Shown here piece by piece: positions 6,932-15,420 of a stretch of 60,696 nucleotides of DNA. Position 1 is the stretch's first letter. Each line of letters opens with the position of its first letter. The notes beneath the pieces were generated by a model. The model was given only the letters and a program-made list of their open reading frames with translations. It was not told the origin of the DNA and ran no database searches. The stretch comes from Paludibacteraceae bacterium. GTDB taxonomy: Bacteria; Bacteroidota; Bacteroidia; Bacteroidales; Paludibacteraceae. The stretch spans positions 1 through 60,696 of the forward strand of contig JAFYWK010000052.1 in NCBI GenBank assembly GCA_017558065.1, written 5' to 3'. The position numbers were made by a program, and so were the translations under genes.

Positions 6932-8590
6932 GAATATATACGAGAATTATTCTTAACTCCTTCGGTTACGCAGTCTATTGTGTTGCTTACGTTGGTGGTG
7001 TGCTTGGGATTATGGGCAGGCGAACACTTACGCATTAAGAATTTCTCATTGGGGGTTACATGGATACTCTTTGTGGGCATTATCTGCTCATCTTTTGGCA
7101 TATCAATCGATCCGCAAGTGAGTCATTTTGCCAAGAACTTCGGACTAATATTGTTTGTCTATTCTATTGGTTTACAGGTCGGACCATCATTTTCTCCGTT
7201 TGGTAAGAGTGGTCTGCGGCTGAATATGCTGGCTGTGACTATTGTGCTGTTGGGCTGTGCTATCACAGTCGCATTGCATTATCTGACGGGTATTGATATG
7301 AGTACTATGGCAGGTATCATGTCGGGTGCGGTGATGAATACGCCTTCGTTGGGTGCGGTACAGCAAACGGCTTCGGACTTGCTGGGAGTGGTCTCGCCAG
7401 ATATAGCAATGGGTTATGCGCTGGCCTATCCATTGAGCATTGTGGGACTGATTATGTCCTTTGAATTGATACGCTTCTGTTGTCGTGTGGACTTGCGCAG
7501 AGAGGAAGAGAATCTGCGCGAGGAACATGTGTCGGACGATGATCCTATATGTGTGGATATTCGTTTGGAGATAGCGAACGCAATAACGCTCAAGGAGTTG
7601 CACGAACAGTGTAAGGTGAATAATATGTTAGTTAGTCGTGTGACGCGAGAGGATGGAAGGGATGAATTGGTGGATTCGGCAACCGTGTTCTATCCTCATG
7701 ATATAGTGCGTATTGTGAGCGACAAGCGTCACGAAAAAGATTTGCAAGTATTGGGCGAAGTGACACACTATGGTTTTCGTGGTCGTGAGCGCTCCAATCA
7801 CTTGATTTCGCGCCGTGTGGTAGTTACACGCAAGGAGTGTAACGGCAAACGGCTGAGTACCTTTGATGTTCGCCATCGCCACCATGCCAATATCACGCGT
7901 ATCAATCGTGCGGGTGTGGAACTGCTGGCGACCCCCGACTTTGTATTGCAACTGGGCGACCGTATCATGGTGGTAGGCGACAGAGATGATGTGCGCCATG
8001 TGGCGGATATATTCGGAAATGAGTTGAAGCGTTTGGATTTGCCGAACTTGATGCCCATCTTCTTTGGTATCTTCTTGGGTGTGTTGCTGGGGTCGTTGCC
8101 TATAGCTATTCCAGGTATGAATCAGTCGTTTAAGTTGGGTTTGGCAGGCGGTTCGCTGATTGTGGCACTGCTGATTGGACGTTTTGGACCGTATTACAAT
8201 ATGGTGACTTTTGCCACCACGAGTGCCAATATGATGTTGCGTCAGGTGGGACTGACCCTGTTCTTGGCTGCAGTGGGGTTGAGCGTGGGAGATGGTTTTG
8301 TGCGTACTATTATGGATGGCGGATATATGTGGGTGGTGTACGGTGTGATGATAACCATGATACCTCTTGTGACGGTTGGTTTAGTTGCATATAAGGGCAT
8401 GAAGATTAACTTTTTTAAGGTGGTAGGCCTCTTGATAGGTGCGATGACAGGTGCACCCGCGCTGGGGTATGCAGAGAGTCTTTCGTCGCATAATGATCAG
8501 GCGTCGGTGATTTATGCAACCGTTTATCCGTTGACGATGTTTCTCCGTGTAATGGCAGGACAATTGTTGATTGTGATATTTTGTTCGTGA
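6929..8590 (+). CDS. AspT/YidE/YbjL-family antiporter
   Basis: A 553-residue inner-membrane protein with the split architecture of the aspartate:alanine-antiporter family. An N-terminal membrane half (about 10-180) is followed by two cytosolic TrkA-C (RCK-C) regulatory domains (about 205-375) and a second membrane half (about 380-553). The duplicated repeats show as GAVMNTPSLGAVQQ in the first half and GAMTGAPALGYAES in the second. AspT exchanges aspartate and alanine; YidE/YbjL substrates are unsettled, so no substrate is assigned here. It is the third gene of the run from the promoter at 5021-5052 and ends just before the fumarase promoter. Confidence 0.88.
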   Translation: MEYIRELFLTPSVTQSIVLLTLVVCLGLWAGEHLRIKNFSLGVTWILFVGIICSSFGISIDPQVSHFAKNFGLILFVYSIGLQVGPSFSPFGKSGLRLNMLAVTIVLLGCAITVALHYLTGIDMSTMAGIMSGAVMNTPSLGAVQQTASDLLGVVSPDIAMGYALAYPLSIVGLIMSFELIRFCCRVDLRREEENLREEHVSDDDPICVDIRLEIANAITLKELHEQCKVNNMLVSRVTREDGRDELVDSATVFYPHDIVRIVSDKRHEKDLQVLGEVTHYGFRGRERSNHLISRRVVVTRKECNGKRLSTFDVRHRHHANITRINRAGVELLATPDFVLQLGDRIMVVGDRDDVRHVADIFGNELKRLDLPNLMPIFFGIFLGVLLGSLPIAIPGMNQSFKLGLAGGSLIVALLIGRFGPYYNMVTFATTSANMMLRQVGLTLFLAAVGLSVGDGFVRTIMDGGYMWVVYGVMITMIPLVTVGLVAYKGMKINFFKVVGLLIGAMTGAPALGYAESLSSHNDQASVIYATVYPLTMFLRVMAGQLLIVIFCS

Positions 8591-8595
8591 AATAA

Positions 8596-8627
8596 TTTGC
8601 ATATGTCAAAAAAAAGTAGTAATTTTG
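8596..8627 (+). promoter_or_regulatory. Fumarase promoter
   Basis: TTTG (8596-8599), N20 with an A8 tract, TAATTTTG (8620-8627), 48 bases before the ATG. It probably drives the run 8675-15072. Confidence 0.75.
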
Positions 8628-8674
8628 CGCGTTGAAAAAACATCAATTGTAAAATAATAAATAATAATATAGTT

Positions 8675-10315
8675 ATGGAATTTAAGTATGCACCCATGTT
8701 TCAACTTGGAAAGGATGAAACAGAGTATTATTTGCTGACCAAAGACCATGTGTCGGTTGGCGAGTTCGAAGGTAAACCAATTCTCAAAATTGAGGCAGAA
8801 GGATTAACCAAGATGGCTAATGCCGCCTTCTCGGATGTGAGTTTCATGCTTCGCCGTAGTCATAATGAGCAAGTGGCAAAGATTCTTCGTGATCCAGAGG
8901 CCAGTGCTAATGATAAGTATGTGGCATTGACTTTCTTGCGTAATGCAGAAGTGTCGTGCAAAGGTCAGTTGCCATTGTGCCAAGATACAGGTACAGCGAT
9001 TATTCACGGCGAGAAAGGACAACAAGTGTGGACTGGCTATTGCGATGAGGAAGCATTGAGCAAGGGTGTGTATTTAACCTATACCGAGCGCAATCTGCGT
9101 TATTCGCAAAATGCTCCGCTGAATATGTACGACGAGGTGAATACCAAGTGCAATCTGCCTGCGCAAATTGACTTGGAGGCGACAGAGGGTATGGAGTATC
9201 ACTTCTTGTGCGTGACCAAAGGTGGTGGTTCTGCTAACAAGACCTATCTTTATCAAGAGACCAAAGCACGTATTCAAAACCCAGGTACGCTGATTCCATT
9301 CCTCGTGGAGAAGATGAAGAGTCTGGGTACAGCGGCTTGCCCTCCATATCACATTGCATTTGTGATTGGTGGTACGAGTGCGGAGAAGAACTTGCTGACC
9401 GTGAAGCTCGCTTCGACACACTACTATGACACGCTGCCTACTACAGGCGATGAGACAGGTCGTGCGTTCCGCGATATAGAATTGGAGGAGCAACTCTTGA
9501 AAGAGGCATACAAGATTGGTCTTGGTGCGCAGTTTGGTGGTAAATACATGGCACACGATATTCGCGTGATTCGTCTTCCACGTCACGGCGCTAGCTGCCC
9601 AATCGGCTTGGGTGTGAGCTGCTCGGCTGACCGCAATATCAAGTGTAAGATCAACAAGGATGGTATCTGGATTGAGAAGATGGATAATAACCCAGCAAGT
9701 CTGATTCCAGAGGAATTGCGCAATGCAGGTGAGGGCGATGCAGTATGCATTGATCTGAACCAACCTATGGCTGATGTGTGCAAGATCTTGACCCAATATC
9801 CTATTGGTACACGCCTCAGCTTGAATGGTACGATTATTGTGGGTCGCGATATTGCGCACGCTAAGATCAAAGCGCGTTTGGACGCTGGTGAAGGTATGCC
9901 TGAGTACCTGAAGAATCACCCTATCTATTATGCTGGACCAGCCAAGACTCCTGCGGGTATGCCTTGTGGCTCCATGGGCCCAACTACAGCAGGTCGTATG
10001 GATCCATATGTGGATGAGTTCCAAGATAACGGCGGTAGCATGATTATGTTGGCTAAGGGTAACCGCTCGATAGATGTGACCAACGCATGCCAAAAGCATG
10101 GCGGCTTCTATTTGGGCTCAATCGGTGGTCCTGCTGCTATCTTAGCGCAAGAGAATATTAAGTCAATTGAGTGCGTGGAGTATCCTGAATTGGGTATGGA
10201 GGCCATCTGGAAGATTGAGGTAGAGAATTTCCCAGCGTTTATCTTGGTGGATGATAAGGGTAATGATTTCTTCAAGCAACTCAAACCTTGCGAGGGCTGT
10301 TCCATTATACAATAA
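8675..10315 (+). CDS. fumA: Class I fumarate hydratase, iron-sulfur type
   Basis: A 546-residue dimeric [4Fe-4S] hydratase for fumarate to malate, used by anaerobic Bacteroidales in the reductive branch to succinate. Family signs are [11 protein letters not shown] with a cluster-binding Cys, [18 protein letters not shown]-like [33 protein letters not shown], the swivelling C-terminal domain with [23 protein letters not shown] written in part ([12 protein letters not shown]), and the terminal CEGCSII. Length matches fused alpha-beta class I enzymes. It begins 48 bases after its own promoter, and an M23-like gene follows after 21 bases. The oxygen-labile cluster fits a strict anaerobe. Confidence 0.95.
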   Translation: MEFKYAPMFQLGKDETEYYLLTKDHVSVGEFEGKPILKIEAEGLTKMANAAFSDVSFMLRRSHNEQVAKILRDPEASANDKYVALTFLRNAEVSCKGQLPLCQDTGTAIIHGEKGQQVWTGYCDEEALSKGVYLTYTERNLRYSQNAPLNMYDEVNTKCNLPAQIDLEATEGMEYHFLCVTKGGGSANKTYLYQETKARIQNPGTLIPFLVEKMKSLGTAACPPYHIAFVIGGTSAEKNLLTVKLASTHYYDTLPTTGDETGRAFRDIELEEQLLKEAYKIGLGAQFGGKYMAHDIRVIRLPRHGASCPIGLGVSCSADRNIKCKINKDGIWIEKMDNNPASLIPEELRNAGEGDAVCIDLNQPMADVCKILTQYPIGTRLSLNGTIIVGRDIAHAKIKARLDAGEGMPEYLKNHPIYYAGPAKTPAGMPCGSMGPTTAGRMDPYVDEFQDNGGSMIMLAKGNRSIDVTNACQKHGGFYLGSIGGPAAILAQENIKSIECVEYPELGMEAIWKIEVENFPAFILVDDKGNDFFKQLKPCEGCSIIQ

Positions 10316-10336
10316 TCGATTGAACCATCGAGCTAT

Positions 10337-11173
10337 ATGACAGAAGAGAAAAAGAAAAAAACTTTTTGGCGACGTCTGCGGGATAAGTACCGCATCAGTG
10401 TGTTAGATGAGAGTACGCTGACAGAACATTTGCATATACGACTGAATGGTTGGAGCGCAATTGTCGTGACGGCTCTTCTGTTCTTATTGTCGTTGGGTGT
10501 GTTTTCGCTGGTGATTTTATATACACCTGTCAAGAATTATTTGCCTGGATATTCGGAAGATATCCGTCAGCAGCTCATGAGTGAGTCCGCACGAGTCGAT
10601 TCGTTGGGGGCTACACTGGAGTTGCAGCGCCAGTATTTGGATATTGTAAAGCAAGTGGTGGCAGGCGAAATACATACGGATACAGTGCAGAGTCTTGATT
10701 CCATGTATATCATCACACGAGAACAGTTGTTAGAAGCCAAAAGCGAAGCGGCTGCTGATTTTGTGGCGCAGTATGAGGCCAAAGAAAAAGATAACCTACA
10801 ACTCTTCTATGTCGCCAATACTACGCCTATCTTGTCCTTTTTTCGCCCAGCTCATGGCGTGATCGTACAGCCTTTTTCTGAGAAAGAAAAGCGATATGGT
10901 GTGACGATTCGAACTCCTGAGAATGAGAATGTTACATCTGTGTTGGCTGGTACGGTGGTCTATGTTAATTATGAGATTGGCAACACGTATAGCATCATGG
11001 TGCAACATACTAATTACTTGTCGGTATATCGTAATACGACCAAGGTGCTCAAGCGTGTGGGCGATGTGGTGCAAGCGGGTGAGAGTATTGCCATTGTGGG
11101 CAATATGCCTCTATGGTTTGAACTTTGGCAAGACGGCAAAGCGATTAATCCACAAGAAGTAATAGCATTTTGA
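10337..11173 (+). CDS. Membrane-anchored M23/LytM-like protein without zinc ligands
   Basis: 278 residues: a short basic cytosolic start, one membrane helix (about 37-63), a coiled-coil-like periplasmic stretch (about 75-150) and a C-terminal LytM/M23 fold (about 168-275). All usual zinc ligands appear lost. The HxxxD site reads KRYGVTIR, the YxH site reads VYRNTT, and the last HFE reads WFELW. It should therefore be a non-hydrolytic regulator or scaffold, as EnvC- and NlpD-type LytM proteins activate amidases. The gene sits between fumarase and dxr with short gaps (21 and 16 bases), an arrangement I associate with Bacteroidales. The fold call is firm; the role is inferred. Confidence 0.85.
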   Translation: MTEEKKKKTFWRRLRDKYRISVLDESTLTEHLHIRLNGWSAIVVTALLFLLSLGVFSLVILYTPVKNYLPGYSEDIRQQLMSESARVDSLGATLELQRQYLDIVKQVVAGEIHTDTVQSLDSMYIITREQLLEAKSEAAADFVAQYEAKEKDNLQLFYVANTTPILSFFRPAHGVIVQPFSEKEKRYGVTIRTPENENVTSVLAGTVVYVNYEIGNTYSIMVQHTNYLSVYRNTTKVLKRVGDVVQAGESIAIVGNMPLWFELWQDGKAINPQEVIAF

Positions 11174-11189
11174 TTAGGCGAAAGGTAAG

Positions 11190-12341
11190 ATGAAACAAAT
11201 AGCAATATTAGGCAGTACGGGCAGTATAGGTACGCAAACACTGGATGTGGTGCGTCAGTATCCGAATGAGTTTTCGGTGTATGCCTTGTCGGCTCATCGC
11301 AGTGTGGATCTGCTGATTCAACAGGCGTTGGAGTTTAATCCTGCCGTGGTGTGCATAGCGGATGAGCATTACTATACGCGTCTGCGCGATGCACTCAGCG
11401 ATCTACCAATAAAGGTGATGGCTGGCATGGATGCTATTGCTCAGATGGTGACCATGCCTGATATAGATGTGGTGGTGGCGGCCATGGTGGGCTATGCGGG
11501 TCTGCGTCCAACGATGGAAGCTATACGAGCCAAGAAAACAATCGCTTTGGCTAACAAAGAGACGTTGGTTGTAGCGGGTGAGATTATCTGTCGATTGGCA
11601 CAGCATTATAAGGTGCCCATCTTGCCAGTAGATAGTGAGCACTCTGCCATCTTCCAGAGTCTGGTAGGTGAGTCGCGTGAAAGCATCGAGAAACTGTTGC
11701 TTACTGCCAGCGGTGGACCTTTCCGCAACTTGACTTACGAACAGATGCTGCATGTGACAGCCGCTCAAGCGCTTCAGCACCCCAATTGGGAAATGGGCGC
11801 GAAGATTACGATTGACTCTGCCAGCATGATGAACAAGGGTTTTGAGGTGATAGAGGCACGTTGGCTGTTTGATATACCTGTGGAGAAAATACAGGTGCTG
11901 GTGCATCCTCAGTCGGTGGTACATTCAGCGGTGCAATTTGTGGACGGAAGCGTGAAAGCGCAACTCGGTACGCCCGATATGCGTATGCCGATACAATATG
12001 CGCTGACTTATCCCGAACGTTGGCAGAGTGAAGTGCCACGATTGGATCTCTTCGCGACCAAGCAACTGACTTTTGAGGAACCCGATATGCAGCGATTCCC
12101 TAATCTCAGATTGGCATACGAGGCAATTGACAAAGGTGGCAATATGCCATGCATACTGAATGCAGCCAATGAGGTGGTAAATCTGGCTTTTCGTGAAGGC
12201 AAATGCGGGTTCATGCAGATGTCGGACGTGATAGCCGAAACGATGGCAAAGACAACTTTTGTAGTAGAGCCAACATACGAAGACTATGTGCAGACTGACC
12301 GTCTCGCACGACAAATAGCAAAAGAACGAATCAATAATTAA
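11190..12341 (+). CDS. dxr: 1-deoxy-D-xylulose 5-phosphate reductoisomerase
   Basis: A 383-residue NADPH- and metal-dependent enzyme, first committed step of the MEP isoprenoid route. The N-terminal Rossmann motif is ILGSTGSIGTQTLDV; the middle has ANKETLVVAGE, the metal-site VDSEHSAIFQ, TASGGPFR, and the segment HPNWEMGAKITIDSASMMNKG. Length is normal. It follows the dead M23 gene and precedes rseP, an order common in this group. A 143-base gap follows, which contains GC-rich short inverted repeats but no gene. Confidence 0.97.
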   Translation: MKQIAILGSTGSIGTQTLDVVRQYPNEFSVYALSAHRSVDLLIQQALEFNPAVVCIADEHYYTRLRDALSDLPIKVMAGMDAIAQMVTMPDIDVVVAAMVGYAGLRPTMEAIRAKKTIALANKETLVVAGEIICRLAQHYKVPILPVDSEHSAIFQSLVGESRESIEKLLLTASGGPFRNLTYEQMLHVTAAQALQHPNWEMGAKITIDSASMMNKGFEVIEARWLFDIPVEKIQVLVHPQSVVHSAVQFVDGSVKAQLGTPDMRMPIQYALTYPERWQSEVPRLDLFATKQLTFEEPDMQRFPNLRLAYEAIDKGGNMPCILNAANEVVNLAFREGKCGFMQMSDVIAETMAKTTFVVEPTYEDYVQTDRLARQIAKERINN

Positions 12342-12440
12342 GAATAACAATTAATCCTCCGACGGCACGGAGAAGTCTCCCTCGAAAACATCCGAGAAGC
12401 TCGTGGCTTCAAGGATAGAGTGGAGTCATCGAGCGCCCAA

Positions 12441-12457
12441 TGACGCAAATTGCGTCA
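12441..12457. promoter_or_regulatory. Palindrome upstream of rseP
   Basis: TGACGCAA-a-TTGCGTCA is a perfect inverted repeat of eight bases per arm around a single base, 28 bases before the rseP ATG. It could be an operator or the base of an RNA hairpin; nothing identifies a regulator. Confidence 0.4.
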
Positions 12458-12484
12458 GTCAATGCGCGAGATTGCCGAACACGA

Positions 12485-14023
12485 ATGCAGTGGTTACAAC
12501 TCATACTTGCCCTTAGTATCCTCGTGGTCATTCACGAGTTGGGGCATTTTTGCTTTGCGCGTATATTTAAGGTACGCGTGGAGAAATTCTACATGTTTTT
12601 TAATCCAAAGTTCTCCCTTATCCGCGCCAAGAAGATCAACGGCAAATGGCAGGTGAAGTTCTTTGCTCCTAATGTGGAGCCAGCGGCAGTGTCTGTGCTA
12701 GATGCCATGGGCAACGAGAAGAAAGATGAGAAGGGCAATACGCTCTATCGTCCTATGACAGAAGAGGAATTGGCAGCATTGCCTGAGGACGATTGGCGTC
12801 ATTACCCCGATAATACGGAGTGGGGACTGGGTTGGGTGCCTTTTGGTGGCTATTGCGCTATCGCAGGTATGGTGGATGAGACGAAGTCAGCTACGGATCT
12901 GCCAACCGAACCACAGCCATGGGAGTTCCGTAGCAAGAATGTGTGGCAACGCCTCTGTATCATCATTGGCGGTATATTAGTGAATTTTGTGGCTGCGCTC
13001 TTTATCTTTGGAATGGTGCTCTTTACATGGGGTAAAGATGCACTGCCGCTTAACCAAGTACATACAGGACTTTACTATTCTGATATACTCGTTGGTGAGG
13101 GTTTTGAGCAGAAAGATAAAGTGTTATCTATCAATGGTGTAGAACCACAGACATTAGGCGAGATAACGCAGGCTATCATTCTGGAAGGTCAGCGCAACGT
13201 ATTGGTGCTTCGTGGCGAAGACACCGTGTCTCTCACTATGTCCGAGGATTTGGGAAAGCGTTTTTTGGCATTGCAAAACGATTTCGATGCAGTAGAACGC
13301 GAGAAAGCACGTCAAGATAAATATTATGCTAAGCGTAGTTACACATTGCTTTCTTACTATATGCCATATATAGTGGATACAGTCATCCCTGGTGGAGCAG
13401 CGTCTTATGCTGATATACGCAAAGGGGATATACTGACGGCTATCAATGGCACACCTTGTCCAGCTTTTGCGCAGGTCACTCCATTGCTGGCGCAGTATCC
13501 ATGCGATAGTGTGACTATCTCCTATACGCGTGATACATTATTGTTAGAGGCTCGTCTTTTTATTGGCGATCAAGCTAAAATGGGAGTGGGGGGAGTATTG
13601 CCATGGCAGTATTACACACCGGTACATACTAGTTATACCTTCTTTGAGGCGGTCCCAGCAGGTATTCGATTGGGTTGGGATCAGTTGGTTATGTACGTGA
13701 AGCAGTTCCGTTTGGTGTTTACGAAAGAAGGGGCACAGAGTGTAGGTGGTTTTGGCGCGATTAGTAATATGTTTCCAGATGTGTGGGACTGGCAATCATT
13801 CTGGTATATGACTGCGTTCTTGAGTTTGATATTGGCATTTATGAACTTCTTGCCTATTCCTGCGTTGGATGGTGGGTATATATTGTTCCTCTTGTGGGAG
13901 ATTATCACAGGCAAGAAACCCAGCGATAAGTTCTTGGAGGTAGCCAACACGATTGGTTTCTGGCTTCTTCTTGCCCTACTCATATTCGCAAATGGTAATG
14001 ATGTATTTAAAGCGTTCTTTTAA
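12485..14023 (+). CDS. rseP: RseP-type site-2 metalloprotease
   Basis: A 512-residue membrane-embedded zinc protease of the S2P family, which cleaves membrane proteins such as anti-sigma factors within the bilayer. HELGH lies at residues 17-21 in the first membrane helix, the PDZ-like regions fill the centre (about 190-400), and NFLPIPALDGG near the C-terminus carries the second metal-binding site. A Bacteroidota-type insertion of about 80 residues follows the first helix. ATG 12485 (MQWLQLIL) is chosen because the longer frame from 12440 runs through a palindrome and gives a non-family N-terminus. Two bases separate it from the next gene. Confidence 0.92.
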   Translation: MQWLQLILALSILVVIHELGHFCFARIFKVRVEKFYMFFNPKFSLIRAKKINGKWQVKFFAPNVEPAAVSVLDAMGNEKKDEKGNTLYRPMTEEELAALPEDDWRHYPDNTEWGLGWVPFGGYCAIAGMVDETKSATDLPTEPQPWEFRSKNVWQRLCIIIGGILVNFVAALFIFGMVLFTWGKDALPLNQVHTGLYYSDILVGEGFEQKDKVLSINGVEPQTLGEITQAIILEGQRNVLVLRGEDTVSLTMSEDLGKRFLALQNDFDAVEREKARQDKYYAKRSYTLLSYYMPYIVDTVIPGGAASYADIRKGDILTAINGTPCPAFAQVTPLLAQYPCDSVTISYTRDTLLLEARLFIGDQAKMGVGGVLPWQYYTPVHTSYTFFEAVPAGIRLGWDQLVMYVKQFRLVFTKEGAQSVGGFGAISNMFPDVWDWQSFWYMTAFLSLILAFMNFLPIPALDGGYILFLLWEIITGKKPSDKFLEVANTIGFWLLLALLIFANGNDVFKAFF

Positions 14024-14025
14024 TT

Positions 14026-14616
14026 ATGGATGGAGTTTTTGTTCATGAGTCATCTTATGTGGATGACAATTGTATAATTGGCAAAGGTACTAAGATTTGG
14101 CATTTCTCGCATGTTATGTCGGGTTGTCAGATAGGTGAGGATTGTAATATCGGTCAGAATGTAGTGGTGTCGCCAAGTGTGGTGTTGGGACGTAACTGCA
14201 AGGTGCAAAACAATGTGTCAATCTACACGGGTGTTCGCTGCGGTGACGATGTGTTTTTGGGTCCCAGCATGGTGTTCACTAATGTGATTAATCCTCGTTC
14301 GGCTGTATCTCGCAAGGATGAGTATAAGGAAACCTTGATTGGTCGCGGTGCTTCTGTAGGCGCTAATGCCACTATTGTATGTGGCAATTCGCTCGGAGAA
14401 TACTGCCTGATTGGTGCTGGTTCGGTGGTGACAAAGGATGTGCCTGCTTTTGCGCTGATGGTAGGTAATCCAGCGCGTCGAGTAGGGTGGGTGAGTCGTC
14501 ATGGCGAGAAACTGCATTTCGATGAAGATGGCTTTGCTACTTGTCCCGCTACTGGCGAGAAATATCAGTTAGTCAACGAAAAATGTCAATTGCTAAACAA
14601 TTCTACACAACTCTAA
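14026..14616 (+). CDS. Left-handed beta-helix acetyltransferase, WbpD/WlbB-like
   Basis: 196 residues with hexapeptide repeats throughout (for example IGEDCNIGQNVVV). The stretch NNVSIYTGVRCGDDVFLGPS, then MVFTNVINPRSAVSRK and GAGSVVTKDVPAFALMVGNP, match the family that N-acetylates UDP-2-acetamido-3-amino-2,3-dideoxyglucuronate (WbpD/WlbB). A partner oxidoreductase of the same route (WlbA/WbpB-like) lies at 40697-41713. The last 15 residues are low-complexity (NEKCQLLNNSTQL), encoded by short repeats at the gene junction. It sits between rseP and the DUF4293 gene in a plus-strand run, away from a sugar cluster. The nucleotide-sugar substrate is inferred from similarity. Confidence 0.85.
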   Translation: MDGVFVHESSYVDDNCIIGKGTKIWHFSHVMSGCQIGEDCNIGQNVVVSPSVVLGRNCKVQNNVSIYTGVRCGDDVFLGPSMVFTNVINPRSAVSRKDEYKETLIGRGASVGANATIVCGNSLGEYCLIGAGSVVTKDVPAFALMVGNPARRVGWVSRHGEKLHFDEDGFATCPATGEKYQLVNEKCQLLNNSTQL

Positions 14617-14619
14617 ACA

Positions 14620-15072
14620 ATGATTCAACGTATTCAAACTCTCTACCTGTTGTTGGTAGTCGTCCTTGGCACCTTGTTGTGCTTCTTTTCGCCTGTGCAG
14701 TTTCTTTTGCCAGATGGCATAGAGTATGTCAGTCTGCAGGCATTTGATAAGTGGCCATTTGCAGTGATGACGATAGCTATTCCTTTGTTGGCAATGGTGA
14801 ATATCTTTTTATTTAAGCGTCGTTTGTTGCAAGCGCGTCTGAATATTATGAATGTGATTTTCTGCATCGGATATTATGCATTGGTGGCATTGTATGTTGC
14901 GTTTGTTGTGAAGGGGTACGAACCTATTCATGATGTGAAGATGGCTGGCGCTGATTGGTATGTTAATGTGTGGGCTGCTATTCCTGCTGTCAATATCGTA
15001 CTGACGATGATGGCTACCCGCAGAATACTGAAGGACGAAGCGCTGGTCCGTGCTGCTGACCGTCTGCGCTAA
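14620..15072 (+). CDS. DUF4293 family membrane protein
   Basis: A 150-residue protein with four predicted membrane helices (about 5-27, 45-66, 75-100 and 115-135). It begins MIQRIQTLYLLL, as is usual for DUF4293, a small Bacteroidota-specific family with no known function. It starts three bases after the acetyltransferase stop and ends the run before the tRNA promoter. No conserved catalytic residues are visible. Confidence 0.85.
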   Translation: MIQRIQTLYLLLVVVLGTLLCFFSPVQFLLPDGIEYVSLQAFDKWPFAVMTIAIPLLAMVNIFLFKRRLLQARLNIMNVIFCIGYYALVALYVAFVVKGYEPIHDVKMAGADWYVNVWAAIPAVNIVLTMMATRRILKDEALVRAADRLR

Positions 15073-15104
15073 CGCGTGATTTTTTCAAAAAAATGTATAT
15101 AATA

Positions 15105-15136
15105 TTTGTCTAATTAAAAAAAAAGCAGTACCTTTG
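15105..15136 (+). promoter_or_regulatory. tRNA-Ser promoter
   Basis: TTTG (15105-15108), N20 with an A9 tract, TACCTTTG (15129-15136). The tRNA begins 46 bases further, so a short leader is processed off. Confidence 0.75.
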
Positions 15137-15181
15137 CAGGCACTTTAGGTGATGTGGTCTTGTTAGACTAAAGAAAAATGG

Positions 15182-15269
15182 GGAAAGTTGTCTGAGTGGT
15201 CGAAAGAGCCGCACTCGAAATGCGGTGTACACATTGCGTGTACCGGGGGTTCGAATCCCTCACTTTCCG
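15182..15269 (+). tRNA. tRNA-Ser (anticodon CGA)
   Basis: The acceptor stem pairs GGAAAGT (15182-15188) with ACTTTCC (15262-15268); G15269 is the discriminator, as expected for serine. The anticodon loop is CTCGAAA with anticodon CGA (reads UCG). A long variable arm (class II) and the T loop GTTCGAATC are present. CCA is not encoded. Confidence 0.95.
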
Positions 15270-15270
15270 C

Positions 15271-15331
15271 AATAGAAAGAGAAATCTGTCTGTCCAAGTT
15301 TTACTTGAGCAAGCAGATTTCTCTTTCTATT
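15271..15331. terminator. 18-pair hairpin after tRNA-Ser
   Basis: A perfect stem of 18 pairs (15271-15288 with 15314-15331) starts two bases after the tRNA. It can stop transcription of the tRNA and help define its 3' end. No long T run follows. Confidence 0.6.
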
Positions 15332-15357
15332 GTAAGGATGCCTCTGGCAGACACTTT

Positions 15358-15410
15358 AGGGATTACGCAGAAATCCCTCACAGGGATGCCTTTAGCAAGA
15401 TGGCATCCCT
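15358..15410. terminator. Two hairpins with repeated ggatgcc boxes downstream of purH
   Basis: Stem 15358-15364/15372-15378 (7 pairs) and stem 15382-15390/15402-15410 (9 pairs) fill the gap between tRNA-Ser and the purH stop. The box ggatgcc recurs at three places (near 15337, 15384 and 15414). These are likely 3' structures of the converging purM-purH transcript. Confidence 0.45.
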
Positions 15411-15420
15411 TGGGGATGCC

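Noticed and set aside
9074-10099. 341-codon frame antisense to fumarase
   Set aside because: It is a mirror of the strongly coding fumarase gene, with no start signal or family resemblance.
12440-12484. Longer N-terminus for RseP
   Set aside because: The 15 extra residues are encoded across a perfect palindrome and do not resemble family N-termini, which begin just before the first membrane helix.
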